A DNA stretch of 64,000 nt, from assembly GCA_038131955.1 (NCBI GenBank), contig JAYPQK010000011.1:124001-188000 (forward strand), written 5' to 3'. Positions within the stretch are counted from its first letter, which is position 1. Every line of letters starts with the position of its first letter. A program made the translations under genes and the position numbers. This document shows, piece after piece, positions 52,202-61,369 of this stretch. This DNA comes from SHAN690 sp038131955 (GTDB lineage Bacteria; Bacteroidota; Bacteroidia; Flavobacteriales_G; Salibacteraceae). Below the pieces are notes generated by a model. That model saw nothing but the letters and a program-made list of their open reading frames with translations. It ran no database searches and was not told where the DNA came from.

Positions 52202-52474
52202 ATGGCAGAAGTAAGCATCATTCTCGACGGTAAGGAACACACCATTCAAGTTGGATCCGAGACTATTTTGGAAGCCGCTATCAAGGCAGGAGTTGAAGCT
52301 CCTTTCTCGTGTCGCAGTGCGATATGCTCAACGTGCATGGCCAAATTGATCGAGGGAAAGGTTGAGATGGACCAGAACCACGTGCTTACGGATGCGGAAT
52401 TAGAAGAGGGATACATCGTGACCTGTCAGTCGCATGCGACTACGGATAAGGTGAAAATTTCCTACGACGATTAA
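52202..52474 (+). CDS. 2Fe-2S ferredoxin (plant type)
   Basis: Small electron carrier of 90 residues. The cluster ligands are Cys36, Cys41 and Cys44 in FSCRSAICSTCMAKL and a fourth Cys in IVTCQSHA (about 74). The spacing fits plant-type ferredoxins and the domain of phenylacetyl-CoA epoxidase or related reductases. Start ATG 52202 lies six bases after the methylase stop; a TTG at 52193 is less likely. Partner oxygenase or reductase is not nearby. Its end overlaps the convergent DUF3108 gene by four bases. Confidence 0.92.
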   Translation: MAEVSIILDGKEHTIQVGSETILEAAIKAGVEAPFSCRSAICSTCMAKLIEGKVEMDQNHVLTDAELEEGYIVTCQSHATTDKVKISYDD

Positions 52475-53256
52475 GAACCTAAGGGATATTTTAACCCTTC
52501 ATAGGTTTTTAGTTCGGATCGGATCGAACCGACTCGGATCTGTGACTCTACGTAGATAGGCACCAAGTTTCGATCCTTGGTCACCCACACCTTCATGCGT
52601 TCTCCTGCACGAAAAATGGTTCCTTCGACAAGAAGAGGGGCGAAAACATGGCACTTCACATCACCGAGTTCGCTGTGGTCGTAGGTCTCAACCCCTAAGT
52701 ACCGGATATAGAGATCAAAGATCTCACGATCGATGACCATCCGGATGGGGATCTTCTCTCCTATCTTTTTACTGTTGAAATCAATATTTCGTGCGGCATA
52801 GACTAAGCTCAACACGTCCTGACTACTAGGTTTGATATTAAAAGTATCAAATTGCACAGGGTCTTCCTTGACCTTTAAAATGCCGTAGATCACGCTGTCG
52901 CGGTAGTTGTAGATGTTGTTTTCGATGAAGTAAAAACCTCCTTCATTCACGTCTCGTTTGAAGCGATACGGGCGAAGATCTTCCTTACTCGCATAGGATT
53001 CGTAGGTGTCTCGAACCTTGAAGAACCAATCATACCTTGGATAGGTCTTTCCAAACCCTTTGAAACGATAGCAATCCTTCCCCATGAAGGTGTCGTCATG
53101 AACGGAGAAGGTCACATCACCTGCGCCTACCCAAACACCCATCAAATAATAATAGATGCCATAGGTCAGCGACTCCCCTGCTTGGAAGGGATGGCCTTGG
53201 CTCCGCGCGGTAAGCGAGGAAACCACCAACAATATCGCTAGGATCAAGTGACGCAT
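52471..53256 (-). CDS. DUF3108 domain-containing secreted protein
   Basis: Exported protein of 261 residues with signal MRHLILAILLVVSSLTARSQG. The DUF3108 domain starts FQAGESLTYGIYYYLMGVWVGAGDVTF and has the usual YDWFFKVRDTYESY and PSSQDVLSLVYAARN segments, ending FRAGERMKVWVTKDRNLVPIYVES. The fold is lipocalin-like and the family is periplasmic in Gram-negative bacteria, function unknown. The terminator of the upstream DUF1573 gene lies before its start. Confidence 0.9.
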   Translation of the reverse strand: MRHLILAILLVVSSLTARSQGHPFQAGESLTYGIYYYLMGVWVGAGDVTFSVHDDTFMGKDCYRFKGFGKTYPRYDWFFKVRDTYESYASKEDLRPYRFKRDVNEGGFYFIENNIYNYRDSVIYGILKVKEDPVQFDTFNIKPSSQDVLSLVYAARNIDFNSKKIGEKIPIRMVIDREIFDLYIRYLGVETYDHSELGDVKCHVFAPLLVEGTIFRAGERMKVWVTKDRNLVPIYVESQIRVGSIRSELKTYEGLKYPLGS

Positions 53257-53261
53257 GAAGC

Positions 53262-53288
53262 AAAAAAAAGCGGGTGAATCACCCGCTT
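53262..53288 (-). terminator. Rho-independent terminator (minus strand)
   Basis: AAGCGGGTG (53268-53276) pairs with CACCCGCTT (53280-53288) around AAT; a run of eight T follows on the minus strand. It ends the DUF1573 transcript. Confidence 0.9.
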
Positions 53289-53297
53289 GAAAGTTAG

Positions 53298-53882
53298 TTA
53301 AGAATCGGCATCCTCCGGCTCTACCATGGCCGTAATCTTTAGTACGGTCTTATCAGGTTGCGTATTCGCCGTAAGCGTCACAGTCTTCGTCTGTTGACCT
53401 CGCTGCGTCCCTGGCTTATACACTACCTCGATCTCTCCTTCTTCTCCTGGTGCCACGGGCTGTTTTGGATACTTAGGAACGGTACAGCCACATGATCCTT
53501 TTGCATCTTGAATGATCAGGGGATTGGGTCCGGTATTGATGAATTTGAAGACGTGAACGTTTTCAGAATTCTGATTGATCGTACCGAAGTCAAATTCCAT
53601 TTCATTGAAAGCAACGTTGGTAGGAGGGCCCGACGGCTTCTGAGGTTGCTGCTGGTTTCCGTTCTTGACCTCAGTGCGTCCCGACTGAGAATCAAAGCTC
53701 TTACTAATGCCAGGTTCATTGATAGACTGAGCATCCCCACCACGCGATTCTACTAAAGCAGTCCCATTCGAGGGTGTCTCAATCACTCGGCCAGACCCTG
53801 ACTGGGTGAATACGAAGTACGAATTGATCAGGGTAAGTGCTGCTACCCCATACAGTAAGTAATCCTTTATGTTCTCGTTCAT
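53298..53882 (-). CDS. DUF1573 domain-containing protein
   Basis: Protein of 194 residues with an N-terminal membrane anchor (YLLYGVAALTLINSYFVF) and a Ser/Gly/Gln-rich linker. The domain itself is complete: FNEMEFDFGTINQNSENVHV, NTGPNPLIIQDAKGSCGCTV, PGEEGEIEVVYKPGTQRGQQ and TANTQPDKTVLKI. DUF1573 is an ASH-like Ig fold common on the Bacteroidota surface. Here GSCGCT is kept, unlike the related protein at 46710. Function unknown. Confidence 0.93.
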   Translation of the reverse strand: MNENIKDYLLYGVAALTLINSYFVFTQSGSGRVIETPSNGTALVESRGGDAQSINEPGISKSFDSQSGRTEVKNGNQQQPQKPSGPPTNVAFNEMEFDFGTINQNSENVHVFKFINTGPNPLIIQDAKGSCGCTVPKYPKQPVAPGEEGEIEVVYKPGTQRGQQTKTVTLTANTQPDKTVLKITAMVEPEDADS

Positions 53883-53915
53883 CTCAACTTTGATTTTATG
53901 CGAAGATATTCACGG

Positions 53916-55520
53916 CTAGCGTAGGCCGAGCTCCTTCACGGTTCCAACTTCAATTTCATGCAAGGCCGCTGCCACGTCATCGTCATAAGCCGCTCGGGCT
54001 TGATAGAAGGCTTCTCTACCATACAGAAAACGAGCAAGCGAGATCTTGACATATCGGTCCATCCATTCGCGTTCTGCAATCAATTCATCCCCTTCCACCT
54101 CTATTCCACGACGATTCAGAAAACCCGCAATTTCCATCATTTGTTCATCCTTCAAGGAAAAGGATGCGATGAAATCTTCCACTTTATCATGTGCCTCCAA
54201 TATTCCCTCACCTCGGGTATCAGATATCCACAGACCTATTCCATCCATCCAACCTTTCGCACGAAGTGTACTGATGAGATCAGGGTAGGACGATGTGTCC
54301 ATGGGAACAAAAACATCCGGTATAATGCCACCGCCACCATAAACCTTACGCTTCAAGGGAGTATAGTAGATCAAACTGTCTGCAACGTCAATGGAGTCTT
54401 GAGAATAAAGCTCTCCGTTTCTACTGCGCTCACGGATCTCTTTTCGGTAGGCATCCACTCCGTCTTCATAAGGACGCTGGATGCTTCGACCTGTCGGGGT
54501 ATAATAACGTGAGATCGTCAATCGCATGGCCGAACCGTCATTGAATTCGATGGTTCTCTGAACCAATCCCTTTCCATAGGATCTTCTGCCGATGATCAGT
54601 CCTCTATCCAGATCTTGCACCGCTCCGGCAAGGATCTCACTGGCTGAGGCACTGTTCGCGTCGATCAACAAGTACAATGCGCCATCGGTATACCGACCTC
54701 CGGAGGTAGCGAATGTTTCCCGTTTATCCTGATGGACGCCTTCGGTATAAACAATGAGTTTTCGATCCTCGAGGAACTCATCCGCGATCTTGATCGCCAT
54801 ATTCAGATAGCCCCCTCCATTTCCCCTAAGGTCAAGGATCAGGTTCTTAAGTCTTTTCTTCTGCAATTCATCCAAGCCTTCACGAAAATCCGAAAGACTG
54901 GTTGCGCTGAAGCGATCGAGTTTGATATATCCGGTACGATTGTCCAACATGAAACTCGCGGGCACGCTTCCTACTTTTACTTCTGTCCGCTCGATGGCTG
55001 CGACCGATTCCTTGGCAGAAGGATACTTCCTCACCACGGCGAAATCGAGCTTATCCTCTTCTGCGTTCTTGATCTTTTTAGACACCTGACTCGAAGAAAG
55101 TGCCTTTCCTGAGATCGTATCACCGGCGATGCTTAAGATCTGATCACCACGACGAAGTCCAGCTTTTTCCGCAGCCCCATCCGGAATCAATTCCAAGATG
55201 GTCATGGTATCATTGATCATGAGAAAACGAACGCCAATACCCTTGAACTTTCCCCTTAGTGGCTCATTGGCGCGCTCGTAGGCATCCTTATCCAAATAGA
55301 CGGAATGAGGATCCAACTCTTCTAGCATTCGCCTGATTCCCTCCTCCACGATCTGCTGCGTCTCTACCTCATCCACATAGCGCTGATCGATATTGAGGAG
55401 GAATTTTTCGAGCTTATCAACGTCCTTGTTGATGTCGTTCTGTGCGTTCGCTACTGTTGCACTTAGTACGAACAATGCCAAGGCATACGATCTGATCTGC
55501 GAGAAGAGGTTGGAAAACAT
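53916..55520 (-). CDS. S41 family C-terminal processing peptidase
   Basis: Periplasmic serine protease of 534 residues with signal MFSNLFSQIRSYALALFVLSATVANAQ. A PDZ domain (about 85-165) includes FKGIGVRFLMINDTMTIL and GAAEKAGLRRGDQILSI. The catalytic pair is Ser292 in NSASASEILAG and Lys317 in RSYGKGLVQ, with the core GYIKLDRFSATS and LDLRGNGGGYLNMA. A C-terminal 130-residue part is specific to Bacteroidota members. It degrades or trims envelope proteins. Confidence 0.95.
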   Translation of the reverse strand: MFSNLFSQIRSYALALFVLSATVANAQNDINKDVDKLEKFLLNIDQRYVDEVETQQIVEEGIRRMLEELDPHSVYLDKDAYERANEPLRGKFKGIGVRFLMINDTMTILELIPDGAAEKAGLRRGDQILSIAGDTISGKALSSSQVSKKIKNAEEDKLDFAVVRKYPSAKESVAAIERTEVKVGSVPASFMLDNRTGYIKLDRFSATSLSDFREGLDELQKKRLKNLILDLRGNGGGYLNMAIKIADEFLEDRKLIVYTEGVHQDKRETFATSGGRYTDGALYLLIDANSASASEILAGAVQDLDRGLIIGRRSYGKGLVQRTIEFNDGSAMRLTISRYYTPTGRSIQRPYEDGVDAYRKEIRERSRNGELYSQDSIDVADSLIYYTPLKRKVYGGGGIIPDVFVPMDTSSYPDLISTLRAKGWMDGIGLWISDTRGEGILEAHDKVEDFIASFSLKDEQMMEIAGFLNRRGIEVEGDELIAEREWMDRYVKISLARFLYGREAFYQARAAYDDDVAAALHEIEVGTVKELGLR

Positions 55521-55578
55521 GCTACCGAATTTACCGATAAAAGAGCTCTTCTACTCTCTTTTTAGAATTCCATAACGA

Positions 55579-56649
55579 TCAAGGCAGGTGAATCGTCACT
55601 CGCGCTGGCAGGTGATCTGAATAACCGCCGAAGCACTTATCACGACCATAGTATCGACTTGGGAAGAGTTCATGCGTTCTGGAATCTTCGTACATCATCC
55701 ATTTGAACGAAACAAACTCACCCTGATTCCGGCCCGGAACCCAACTGTGAAAATCCATCAGTTTTCTGTCCAATAGGATGTGATCCAACACTCCCCATTC
55801 ACCGCGGTAGGCATGACTTCCGGAATCCAATTCAAGATAACGTTCGTGCATATTGACGAAGCAAGGTCCGTTTCCTTGTTCATCGCACTTGAGCAATTGT
55901 TGGACACTTTCGTTATCCGGATGATCGTTGAGGTCCCCCATGAGTATTGCCCCGCAGTCAGGATAGACCTTCCTAAGGGAATCGATCAGGGCAATAGCAC
56001 GATCAGAGGACTTAACTCGCTTCCAATTGGATTCCTCCTGCCCTCCATAACGAGAAGGCCAGTGGTTCACCATGACCACGAATACTTGCGACGTATGCTT
56101 CTCTTTCAAAGCCACCCACAACACTCCGCGCGTAGGACGTTCCTCTTCGCCCAGATCGATCTTGGCTAATCCCGAACTGAGTGGACTAAACTGTACCGTA
56201 TCAAAAAGTAAGGCATTGTCAATTCCTCTCTGGTCAGGAGATTCATAATGAATGATGTCCAGGTGGTGTTCTATCGAAATGCGATCTCTGAGATCCTGTA
56301 CGACTACCCTATTCTCAACCTCACAGAGCCCAAGCAGTTCAGGCGCTTTTCCATAGAAAGAAGAATCGACCACTTGAGCAAGGTGAGATAGTTTCTCGTT
56401 ATACCTTACCGAATTGTGCTTCAATATGCTGCTTGGCGTGAATTCTTCATCCGCCTTTTCAGGAGTATCCAACGTATCGAAGAGGTTCTCGACGTTATAG
56501 AAAAGGATATTCACCTTGCCATCCTGACCTTGTACAGATAGCGAGAGGCACAGAATAAGGCCACTCAAAAACATCCACCCCAACGGTCGAACAAGAAAAA
56601 AGGCAGCCTTTCGACCACCTTTCCATTTTCTTAGATACGAGGAAATCAT
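55579..56649 (-). CDS. Endonuclease/exonuclease/phosphatase family protein
   Basis: Protein of 356 residues with an N-terminal hydrophobic anchor or signal (AAFFLVRPLGWMFLSGLILCLS). The EEP fold is clear: NILFYNVENLFD, LLGLCEVENRVV, VVMVNHWPSRYGGQ, AILMGDLNDHPDN and the terminal FGGYSDHLPARVTI with the catalytic Asp-His. Such exported proteins may act as extracellular DNases or phosphodiesterases. Its ATG overlaps the stop of the Cys-rich gene (ATGA). Confidence 0.91.
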   Translation of the reverse strand: MISSYLRKWKGGRKAAFFLVRPLGWMFLSGLILCLSLSVQGQDGKVNILFYNVENLFDTLDTPEKADEEFTPSSILKHNSVRYNEKLSHLAQVVDSSFYGKAPELLGLCEVENRVVVQDLRDRISIEHHLDIIHYESPDQRGIDNALLFDTVQFSPLSSGLAKIDLGEEERPTRGVLWVALKEKHTSQVFVVMVNHWPSRYGGQEESNWKRVKSSDRAIALIDSLRKVYPDCGAILMGDLNDHPDNESVQQLLKCDEQGNGPCFVNMHERYLELDSGSHAYRGEWGVLDHILLDRKLMDFHSWVPGRNQGEFVSFKWMMYEDSRTHELFPSRYYGRDKCFGGYSDHLPARVTIHLP

Positions 56650-56921
56650 TTCTCCGTAGTACTCTTTTGATTAGGCTTATCTGTGTTATCAGAGGACTTA
56701 GGACGGTCCGCAGATTCTTTACCTGCGCACGACTTTTCCGCTCCCTTTGAACAGCATGATGTTTCAGCCATGCTAGCACAGCATCCTCCTTTCTTTGCCT
56801 TTGAAGGCTTAACTGAGACCACTTGTGGCTCGCCTACCTTGGTCTCAGCATTCTCCACTGACTGAGACATAGCCAAGCTGCTTACTAGCACTGCTGCACC
56901 GATTAGAAGCATTTTTTTCAT
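56646..56921 (-). CDS. Small exported Cys-rich protein
   Basis: Protein of 91 residues from the ATG at 56921, signal MKKMLLIGAAVLVSSLAMSQ. The mature chain has CC pairs KKGGCCASMAETSCCSKGAEKSCAG (two CC and one single Cys within 25 residues) and a polar C-terminus. The Cys pattern could bind metal or form disulfides. No family recognised. It sits between the SPOR-domain protein, 13 bases after its stop, and the nuclease. Confidence 0.72.
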   Translation of the reverse strand: MKKMLLIGAAVLVSSLAMSQSVENAETKVGEPQVVSVKPSKAKKGGCCASMAETSCCSKGAEKSCAGKESADRPKSSDNTDKPNQKSTTEK

Positions 56922-56934
56922 GAGATGTGTTTTA

Positions 56935-59094
56935 TTACTTAAGTAAATCAATGCCTTCATTGGCAGAGATGATTTTTCCGTTGTATTCTGCGGCGATGAA
57001 CGCATCTGGGAATCCAAAGGCTTTAAACTCGTCGCGCAGCGATTTCGCTTCTTCGTAAGTATTGAATTCACCCGTGAAGTAACGCGTGGATCCATCATCA
57101 CTATCGCGCTGATCGATTCTTCCCAAACTCATCATCTTATCCAAAATGTCGGTCGGGATCTGACCCGCATAGGCTCCGATCTGGACCTTGAACTTCACCT
57201 TACCGAAATTCGCAGAGTTTGAAGCGCCTCTATCAAGCGGCACCACGTTCTCTGCAGGAGTTGCTCCGGCATCCTGGATCAAGGCACGCTGACCACCCTT
57301 GAATGGGATCACGTGTGAACCATCGAATCTGTTCTGCAACAAGTCGATCTTTCTTGCCGCTGCTTGCTCGTAGGACGTAAATGCCCCGGAATAGTAGCGG
57401 GTAAGACCATCTGCGGTCGTGACCACGAGCAGATCATTCACGTCATCGAAGATGTCGTTTGAAAGCTTGTTCGCGAAGGCACCAATCTGAATACGATAAA
57501 CGGTAACGTCGCCATATTGCTCATCCGGAGCCGTTGTAACGCTTCGCTCATCGATAGGACGATCGAGGGTATACTCATTCTTGTTCAAGATCAAACGCTC
57601 TGGTGGGGGAAGCGTACGGTTCTTCTGGATCGCCTCACGAACGGTCATACCCAAGGCTTCGCGAGACGCTATGTCTTGCTCGATGTTGGTGACACGAGAC
57701 GACTCACCTTCAGGGTTGGTCTCCATCACATCCGTTGTGGCTATACCAGCTGTTTCAAGATCGATCTTACGCTGAACCGCGTCTGGCAGGTTCTCAAAGT
57801 TACCAACCTCGATGATCGTCTTACCATTCTCATCAACTCGGGTGGTGACGTCAGGCATGCTCAGCAAGATGTTGGCTAAACTATCGTTGACACCCTCTTC
57901 AAACTCACCGATCTTGACGGAGAACTTACGCTTCGTTCTGACCGTTTTACGTTCTGCTGTCTCTTTAGAGTAGCTGGTATTGATGTACTGCGCATAAGCA
58001 CCAGACTCATCCGTGTACTCTAGGAACATCTGCTCGATTACCTCATCCGTCAACGCGATACCATTGGTATCCACAACAGCACCTTCAGGTGAGTTGAGCT
58101 CAAGGTCTTTGTAATCTGCAATACCATCTTGATCGCTATCCAACGGACAACCCGCCGCGTCCACTTCTACCCCAATCGGTGTTTCAGGACAGAGGTCTTC
58201 CATATCGGGAACACTATCCAAGTCGGAATCGGCAAAATCTCCACCAGAGAAATCAGGAACTTCCTCATGAGGGATCGGAGAAAGGTCATACGACAGTCGC
58301 ATGAACGTGTGCAGGAACTTATCCGTTTGCGTGTTTCCCTGTCTGATACCTCGGGACTCGCTGGTAACACCATCAATGTAATCTGTGAACGTCCAATGGT
58401 ATTCAAGCCCCATTTGATAGTTCATGCGGTTATTCATGATCAAGCTAAAGCCAACTCCAACAGGAATGGCAAAAGCGCGCTCCTCATAGTTCCCAAAACC
58501 ATCGGCGTTACGGGCCCGGATATCGGTCTCATAGCGAAAATCTCTCGTGATCTCAATAGCGGACTCGAGGTATTCGCGCTCTTCCGGCAAGTTTCGGATG
58601 GTTCCGTCACTCCAATAGTGGTAAGGATTACCATACTGATCGATCAAGTCTGTCTTCGACAGGAATTCAAACGCCTCAAAACCCACAAAAACGAAAGGTT
58701 CAACTGTGTGCTCCTCTGGAAGAAGATGAGAGAAATTGTATGAAACATTCATACCTCCTGCTGTCAACTGACTTTCGAAATTCAAGTTACGCACCAGCGT
58801 TCGCTCATCAGCCGCCAATTTTCCTCGGATCATGTAAAAATTCACATCCAAGAAGTCGGTCACAGGCTGGGCCACATTGACGTGTAGCGCCAATTTATTC
58901 TGGAAAGGATTGAAGTAGCTCCGACTCCCTACCAAGTCACCCTGATAGTTGAGCATACCGCCTCCGATGGAGATCTTTGGTCGAATATTCCACTCCGCAG
59001 CTTCCGCGGAATCACTAGAAAGTGAATCCTGAGCATAGGAAGAACCCACAAGGCAAGTCGCCGTAACCAGCACTGTTAGTACCGTTCTCTTCAT
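56935..59094 (-). CDS. Large outer-membrane protein with barrel, TSP3 and SPOR-like repeats
   Basis: Protein of 719 residues from ATG 59094 (signal ending SSYAQ). Residues 25-290 look like a beta-barrel (PKISIGGGMLNYQGDLVG, FVFVGFEAFEF). Then an Asp-rich calcium-type TSP3 region (DSDLDSVPDMEDLCPETP, DSDQDGIADYKDLE) leads to a linker. Three SPOR-like segments follow: FSVKIGEFEEGVNDSLANIL, VYRIQIGAFANKLSNDIFDD with TRYYSGAFTSYEQAAARK, and FKVQIGAYAGQIPTDILDKM with RYFTGEFNTYEEAKSLRD. SPOR domains bind denuded septal peptidoglycan, so it probably connects the outer membrane to the cell wall. First gene of an operon with the Cys-rich protein and nuclease. Confidence 0.82.
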   Translation of the reverse strand: MKRTVLTVLVTATCLVGSSYAQDSLSSDSAEAAEWNIRPKISIGGGMLNYQGDLVGSRSYFNPFQNKLALHVNVAQPVTDFLDVNFYMIRGKLAADERTLVRNLNFESQLTAGGMNVSYNFSHLLPEEHTVEPFVFVGFEAFEFLSKTDLIDQYGNPYHYWSDGTIRNLPEEREYLESAIEITRDFRYETDIRARNADGFGNYEERAFAIPVGVGFSLIMNNRMNYQMGLEYHWTFTDYIDGVTSESRGIRQGNTQTDKFLHTFMRLSYDLSPIPHEEVPDFSGGDFADSDLDSVPDMEDLCPETPIGVEVDAAGCPLDSDQDGIADYKDLELNSPEGAVVDTNGIALTDEVIEQMFLEYTDESGAYAQYINTSYSKETAERKTVRTKRKFSVKIGEFEEGVNDSLANILLSMPDVTTRVDENGKTIIEVGNFENLPDAVQRKIDLETAGIATTDVMETNPEGESSRVTNIEQDIASREALGMTVREAIQKNRTLPPPERLILNKNEYTLDRPIDERSVTTAPDEQYGDVTVYRIQIGAFANKLSNDIFDDVNDLLVVTTADGLTRYYSGAFTSYEQAAARKIDLLQNRFDGSHVIPFKGGQRALIQDAGATPAENVVPLDRGASNSANFGKVKFKVQIGAYAGQIPTDILDKMMSLGRIDQRDSDDGSTRYFTGEFNTYEEAKSLRDEFKAFGFPDAFIAAEYNGKIISANEGIDLLK

Positions 59095-59198
59095 CCGAGA
59101 AGCGTATTGAAGGAGTCTCATTCCTAAAACCAGTTACATAGGGTTCAGAAGTGCTAAGGTAGTGAATGCCCTAACATGGAACAATTTAAATCACTTGA

Positions 59199-60554
59199 TC
59201 ACTGAAACCACTTCTGGTTGGTGATCATCAACGCCTCTTGTACGGTGATTCGCTCTCCTTGGTTGTACGCGGTAACGAAGGGACCCGGAAAGTTATGCTG
59301 GGCGGCTACCAATGCCTCGCGCTTATCACGCGCAGCCTTGTAAACATCGAACTGTCCGGTGATGTACTTGATCCAGCCTTCGTGATTGATGGTTTCGTAG
59401 CGCTCGTTGAACATGTAGGTCTTGTTGATGTAGTTCGTATCGACCATTTTGTGTCCGGCGATGATCTGAACCTTGTAGACAATTCCTGTTTCAGGTTCAG
59501 GGATATTGGTAACCGGCTCATTCCTCGCAGGAACTTCGGCGATCGGTTCTTCGATCGCGGGTTCTTCAACCGGTGCAGGAGTCTCTTCCACTTCTTGGAT
59601 CGGCTGCTCCGCAACTTCCTCTACCGGTTCATCTGGAGTAGCCATTTGCTCTGGCTCTATTGGCTCTTCCACCTGAGCCACTTCTTCTGTAGACGTTTCT
59701 GCAGGCGTTTCCACCTGCTCCACTTCTTCGTTCTGCGCCATGGATGCCGCTTCTTCGATGTCCATTCCCATCACAGCAACGGTCTTGGTTTCGTTTTCAT
59801 CCAAAAAGGCAAAATTGCCCTCCATCGACTGAAGCTCGGCAAGAATATCATCGTTTGAAGTCACCGAGTAGGAGACTTGGAGTTCTTCCGAGTCAGGAAT
59901 GCTCATCCAGACGAACTTGGCCTTCTCGTCTACTTGGCTGAACACGGACTTTTCGCCTTGGATCATCTCAGCCTCGGCACCTTCAGGAAGGTATTCCTCC
60001 AGTTTGGAGAAGCCATAGATTCCCTGTTTGCTGATCGTGAGATTCACCTCATAACGACCATTGCCCAAGTCACGAACTTGTCGATTGACCTCAGCCAGTG
60101 CGGGAACTTTTGGTTCAGACGCCTCATCAGAGATGACTCTGATCGTGCGATTTGGGATGTCGCAGCTCTTGCGTTCGTTGTCAGCGATGTAGGAAAACTT
60201 CCCTTCCACAATTCCCTCTTCCGGTGCGTCATCATATGCTGTAATAGCGTATGTGATCTTTACCTCATCTTTCTCCGGAAGTGCCATCCAGATGAATTTC
60301 ATCTTTCCATCAGCGTAGGTAAAACTAGCCTCCGCCGTCTCGACAGGTTTCACTTCGAAGCCTTCAGGAAAATCTTGCTGGTACTTAGCAAAGCCGAATA
60401 GATCCCCTTTCTTGATGATGACATCCACGATGTATGTGGAGTCCTTAACCACCTCTTCTGGCAGGTTCGTTTCGATCTCGACTCCATCCGAAAGGAAGAT
60501 CGTCACGAAGGACATAGAGATAAGGTGAACGAAAAGGATGAGTTGCTTTAGCAT
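59199..60554 (-). CDS. Two Ig-like repeats, acidic linker and SPOR-like domain
   Basis: Exported protein of 451 residues. Two tandem repeats of about 130 residues (LFGFAKYQQDFPEGFEVKPV ... IWMALPEKDEVKITYAI and IYGFSKLEEYLPEGAEAEMI ... VWMSIPDSEELQVSYSV) are followed by a Glu/Pro-rich linker and a C-terminal SPOR-like domain (VYKVQIIAGHKMVDTNYIN, YITGQFDVYKAARDKREAL). Same ending type as the neighbour at 56935. Envelope protein of unknown role. Strong -7 box upstream. Confidence 0.78.
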   Translation of the reverse strand: MLKQLILFVHLISMSFVTIFLSDGVEIETNLPEEVVKDSTYIVDVIIKKGDLFGFAKYQQDFPEGFEVKPVETAEASFTYADGKMKFIWMALPEKDEVKITYAITAYDDAPEEGIVEGKFSYIADNERKSCDIPNRTIRVISDEASEPKVPALAEVNRQVRDLGNGRYEVNLTISKQGIYGFSKLEEYLPEGAEAEMIQGEKSVFSQVDEKAKFVWMSIPDSEELQVSYSVTSNDDILAELQSMEGNFAFLDENETKTVAVMGMDIEEAASMAQNEEVEQVETPAETSTEEVAQVEEPIEPEQMATPDEPVEEVAEQPIQEVEETPAPVEEPAIEEPIAEVPARNEPVTNIPEPETGIVYKVQIIAGHKMVDTNYINKTYMFNERYETINHEGWIKYITGQFDVYKAARDKREALVAAQHNFPGPFVTAYNQGERITVQEALMITNQKWFQ

Positions 60555-60583
60555 GTGTCCAAGGGGTTAAATTTCTTGGAAAA

Positions 60584-60591
60584 CAAATCTA
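60584..60591 (-). promoter_or_regulatory. -7 promoter box of the SPOR-like gene
   Basis: Plus-strand CAAATCTA is TAGATTTG on the minus strand, 30 bases before the ATG at 60554. Confidence 0.55.
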
Positions 60592-60635
60592 CCCCGCTAC
60601 AGACGGGGCTTTCCGTACACTAAAGCACAATTACA

Positions 60636-60649
60636 AACAGAATTCTGTT
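60636..60649. promoter_or_regulatory. 14-bp palindrome AACAGAATTCTGTT
   Basis: Perfect palindrome in the short gap between the SPOR-like gene promoter and the LOG gene end; CAGAATTCTG recurs at 61837-61846 at the other side of the two-gene unit. Unknown function. Confidence 0.4.
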
Positions 60650-60664
60650 AATTGAGTACTTCGA

Positions 60665-61369
60665 TCAGAAGTTCGGACGTATCACCGAACGCAGGTAGAA
60701 ATCACGAATGATCTCGACAACTTCCTTTGGTTCATCCACCACATGAAAGAGGTCTAGGTCCGGTGCGGAGATCATCCCTTCATCCAGCAATCTAGCCTTG
60801 ATCCAGTCAACCAAACCCAACCAAAAGGCAGAGCCTACAAGGATCACAGGAAAGTGATCACTCTTTCCGGTTTGGATCAAAGTAAGCGCCTCGAATAGCT
60901 CATCCATTGTTCCGAATCCACCTGGGAGAACTACAAATCCTTGGGCGTATTTCATGAACATGACCTTACGAACGAAGAAGTAATCGAAGTTCAATAGTTT
61001 ATCCTTATCAATGTACGCGTTCGCCTCTTGCTCAAAGGGAAGGGTAATATTCAATCCAACGGATCTTCCTTGTCCTCGTTTCGCTCCGCGGTTGGCCGCT
61101 TCCATGATACCACCACCACCGCCGCTGATGATTCCGAAACCCTCACGCGTAATGCTGTAAGACACCTCTTCTGCCAACTTGTAATAAGGGTGATCCTCAT
61201 TCAATCGTGCCGAACCAAAGATACTCACGCAGGGACCGATCTTATATAGTTTCTGAAATCCTTCTACAAACTCAGCCATGATCTTAAAGACCATCCAGGA
61301 ATCGCTGGTTTTGATCTCATTCCAGCCTTTCAGCCCCGGAGACATTGATGAAAGATCTTCTTGAGTCAT
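60665..61369 (-). CDS. LOG family protein (TIGR00730, Rossmann fold)
   Basis: Protein of 234 residues with both signature motifs: IISGGGGGIMEAANRGAKRG and VVLPGGFGTMDELFEALTLIQTGK. The family includes nucleotide 5'-monophosphate nucleosidases that free cytokinins from riboside monophosphates, and PpnN-type enzymes. Here, without a plant context, cleavage of nucleoside monophosphates is the likely activity. Its ATG overlaps the stop of the membrane protein before it (ATGA). Confidence 0.93.
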   Translation of the reverse strand: MTQEDLSSMSPGLKGWNEIKTSDSWMVFKIMAEFVEGFQKLYKIGPCVSIFGSARLNEDHPYYKLAEEVSYSITREGFGIISGGGGGIMEAANRGAKRGQGRSVGLNITLPFEQEANAYIDKDKLLNFDYFFVRKVMFMKYAQGFVVLPGGFGTMDELFEALTLIQTGKSDHFPVILVGSAFWLGLVDWIKARLLDEGMISAPDLDLFHVVDEPKEVVEIIRDFYLRSVIRPNF

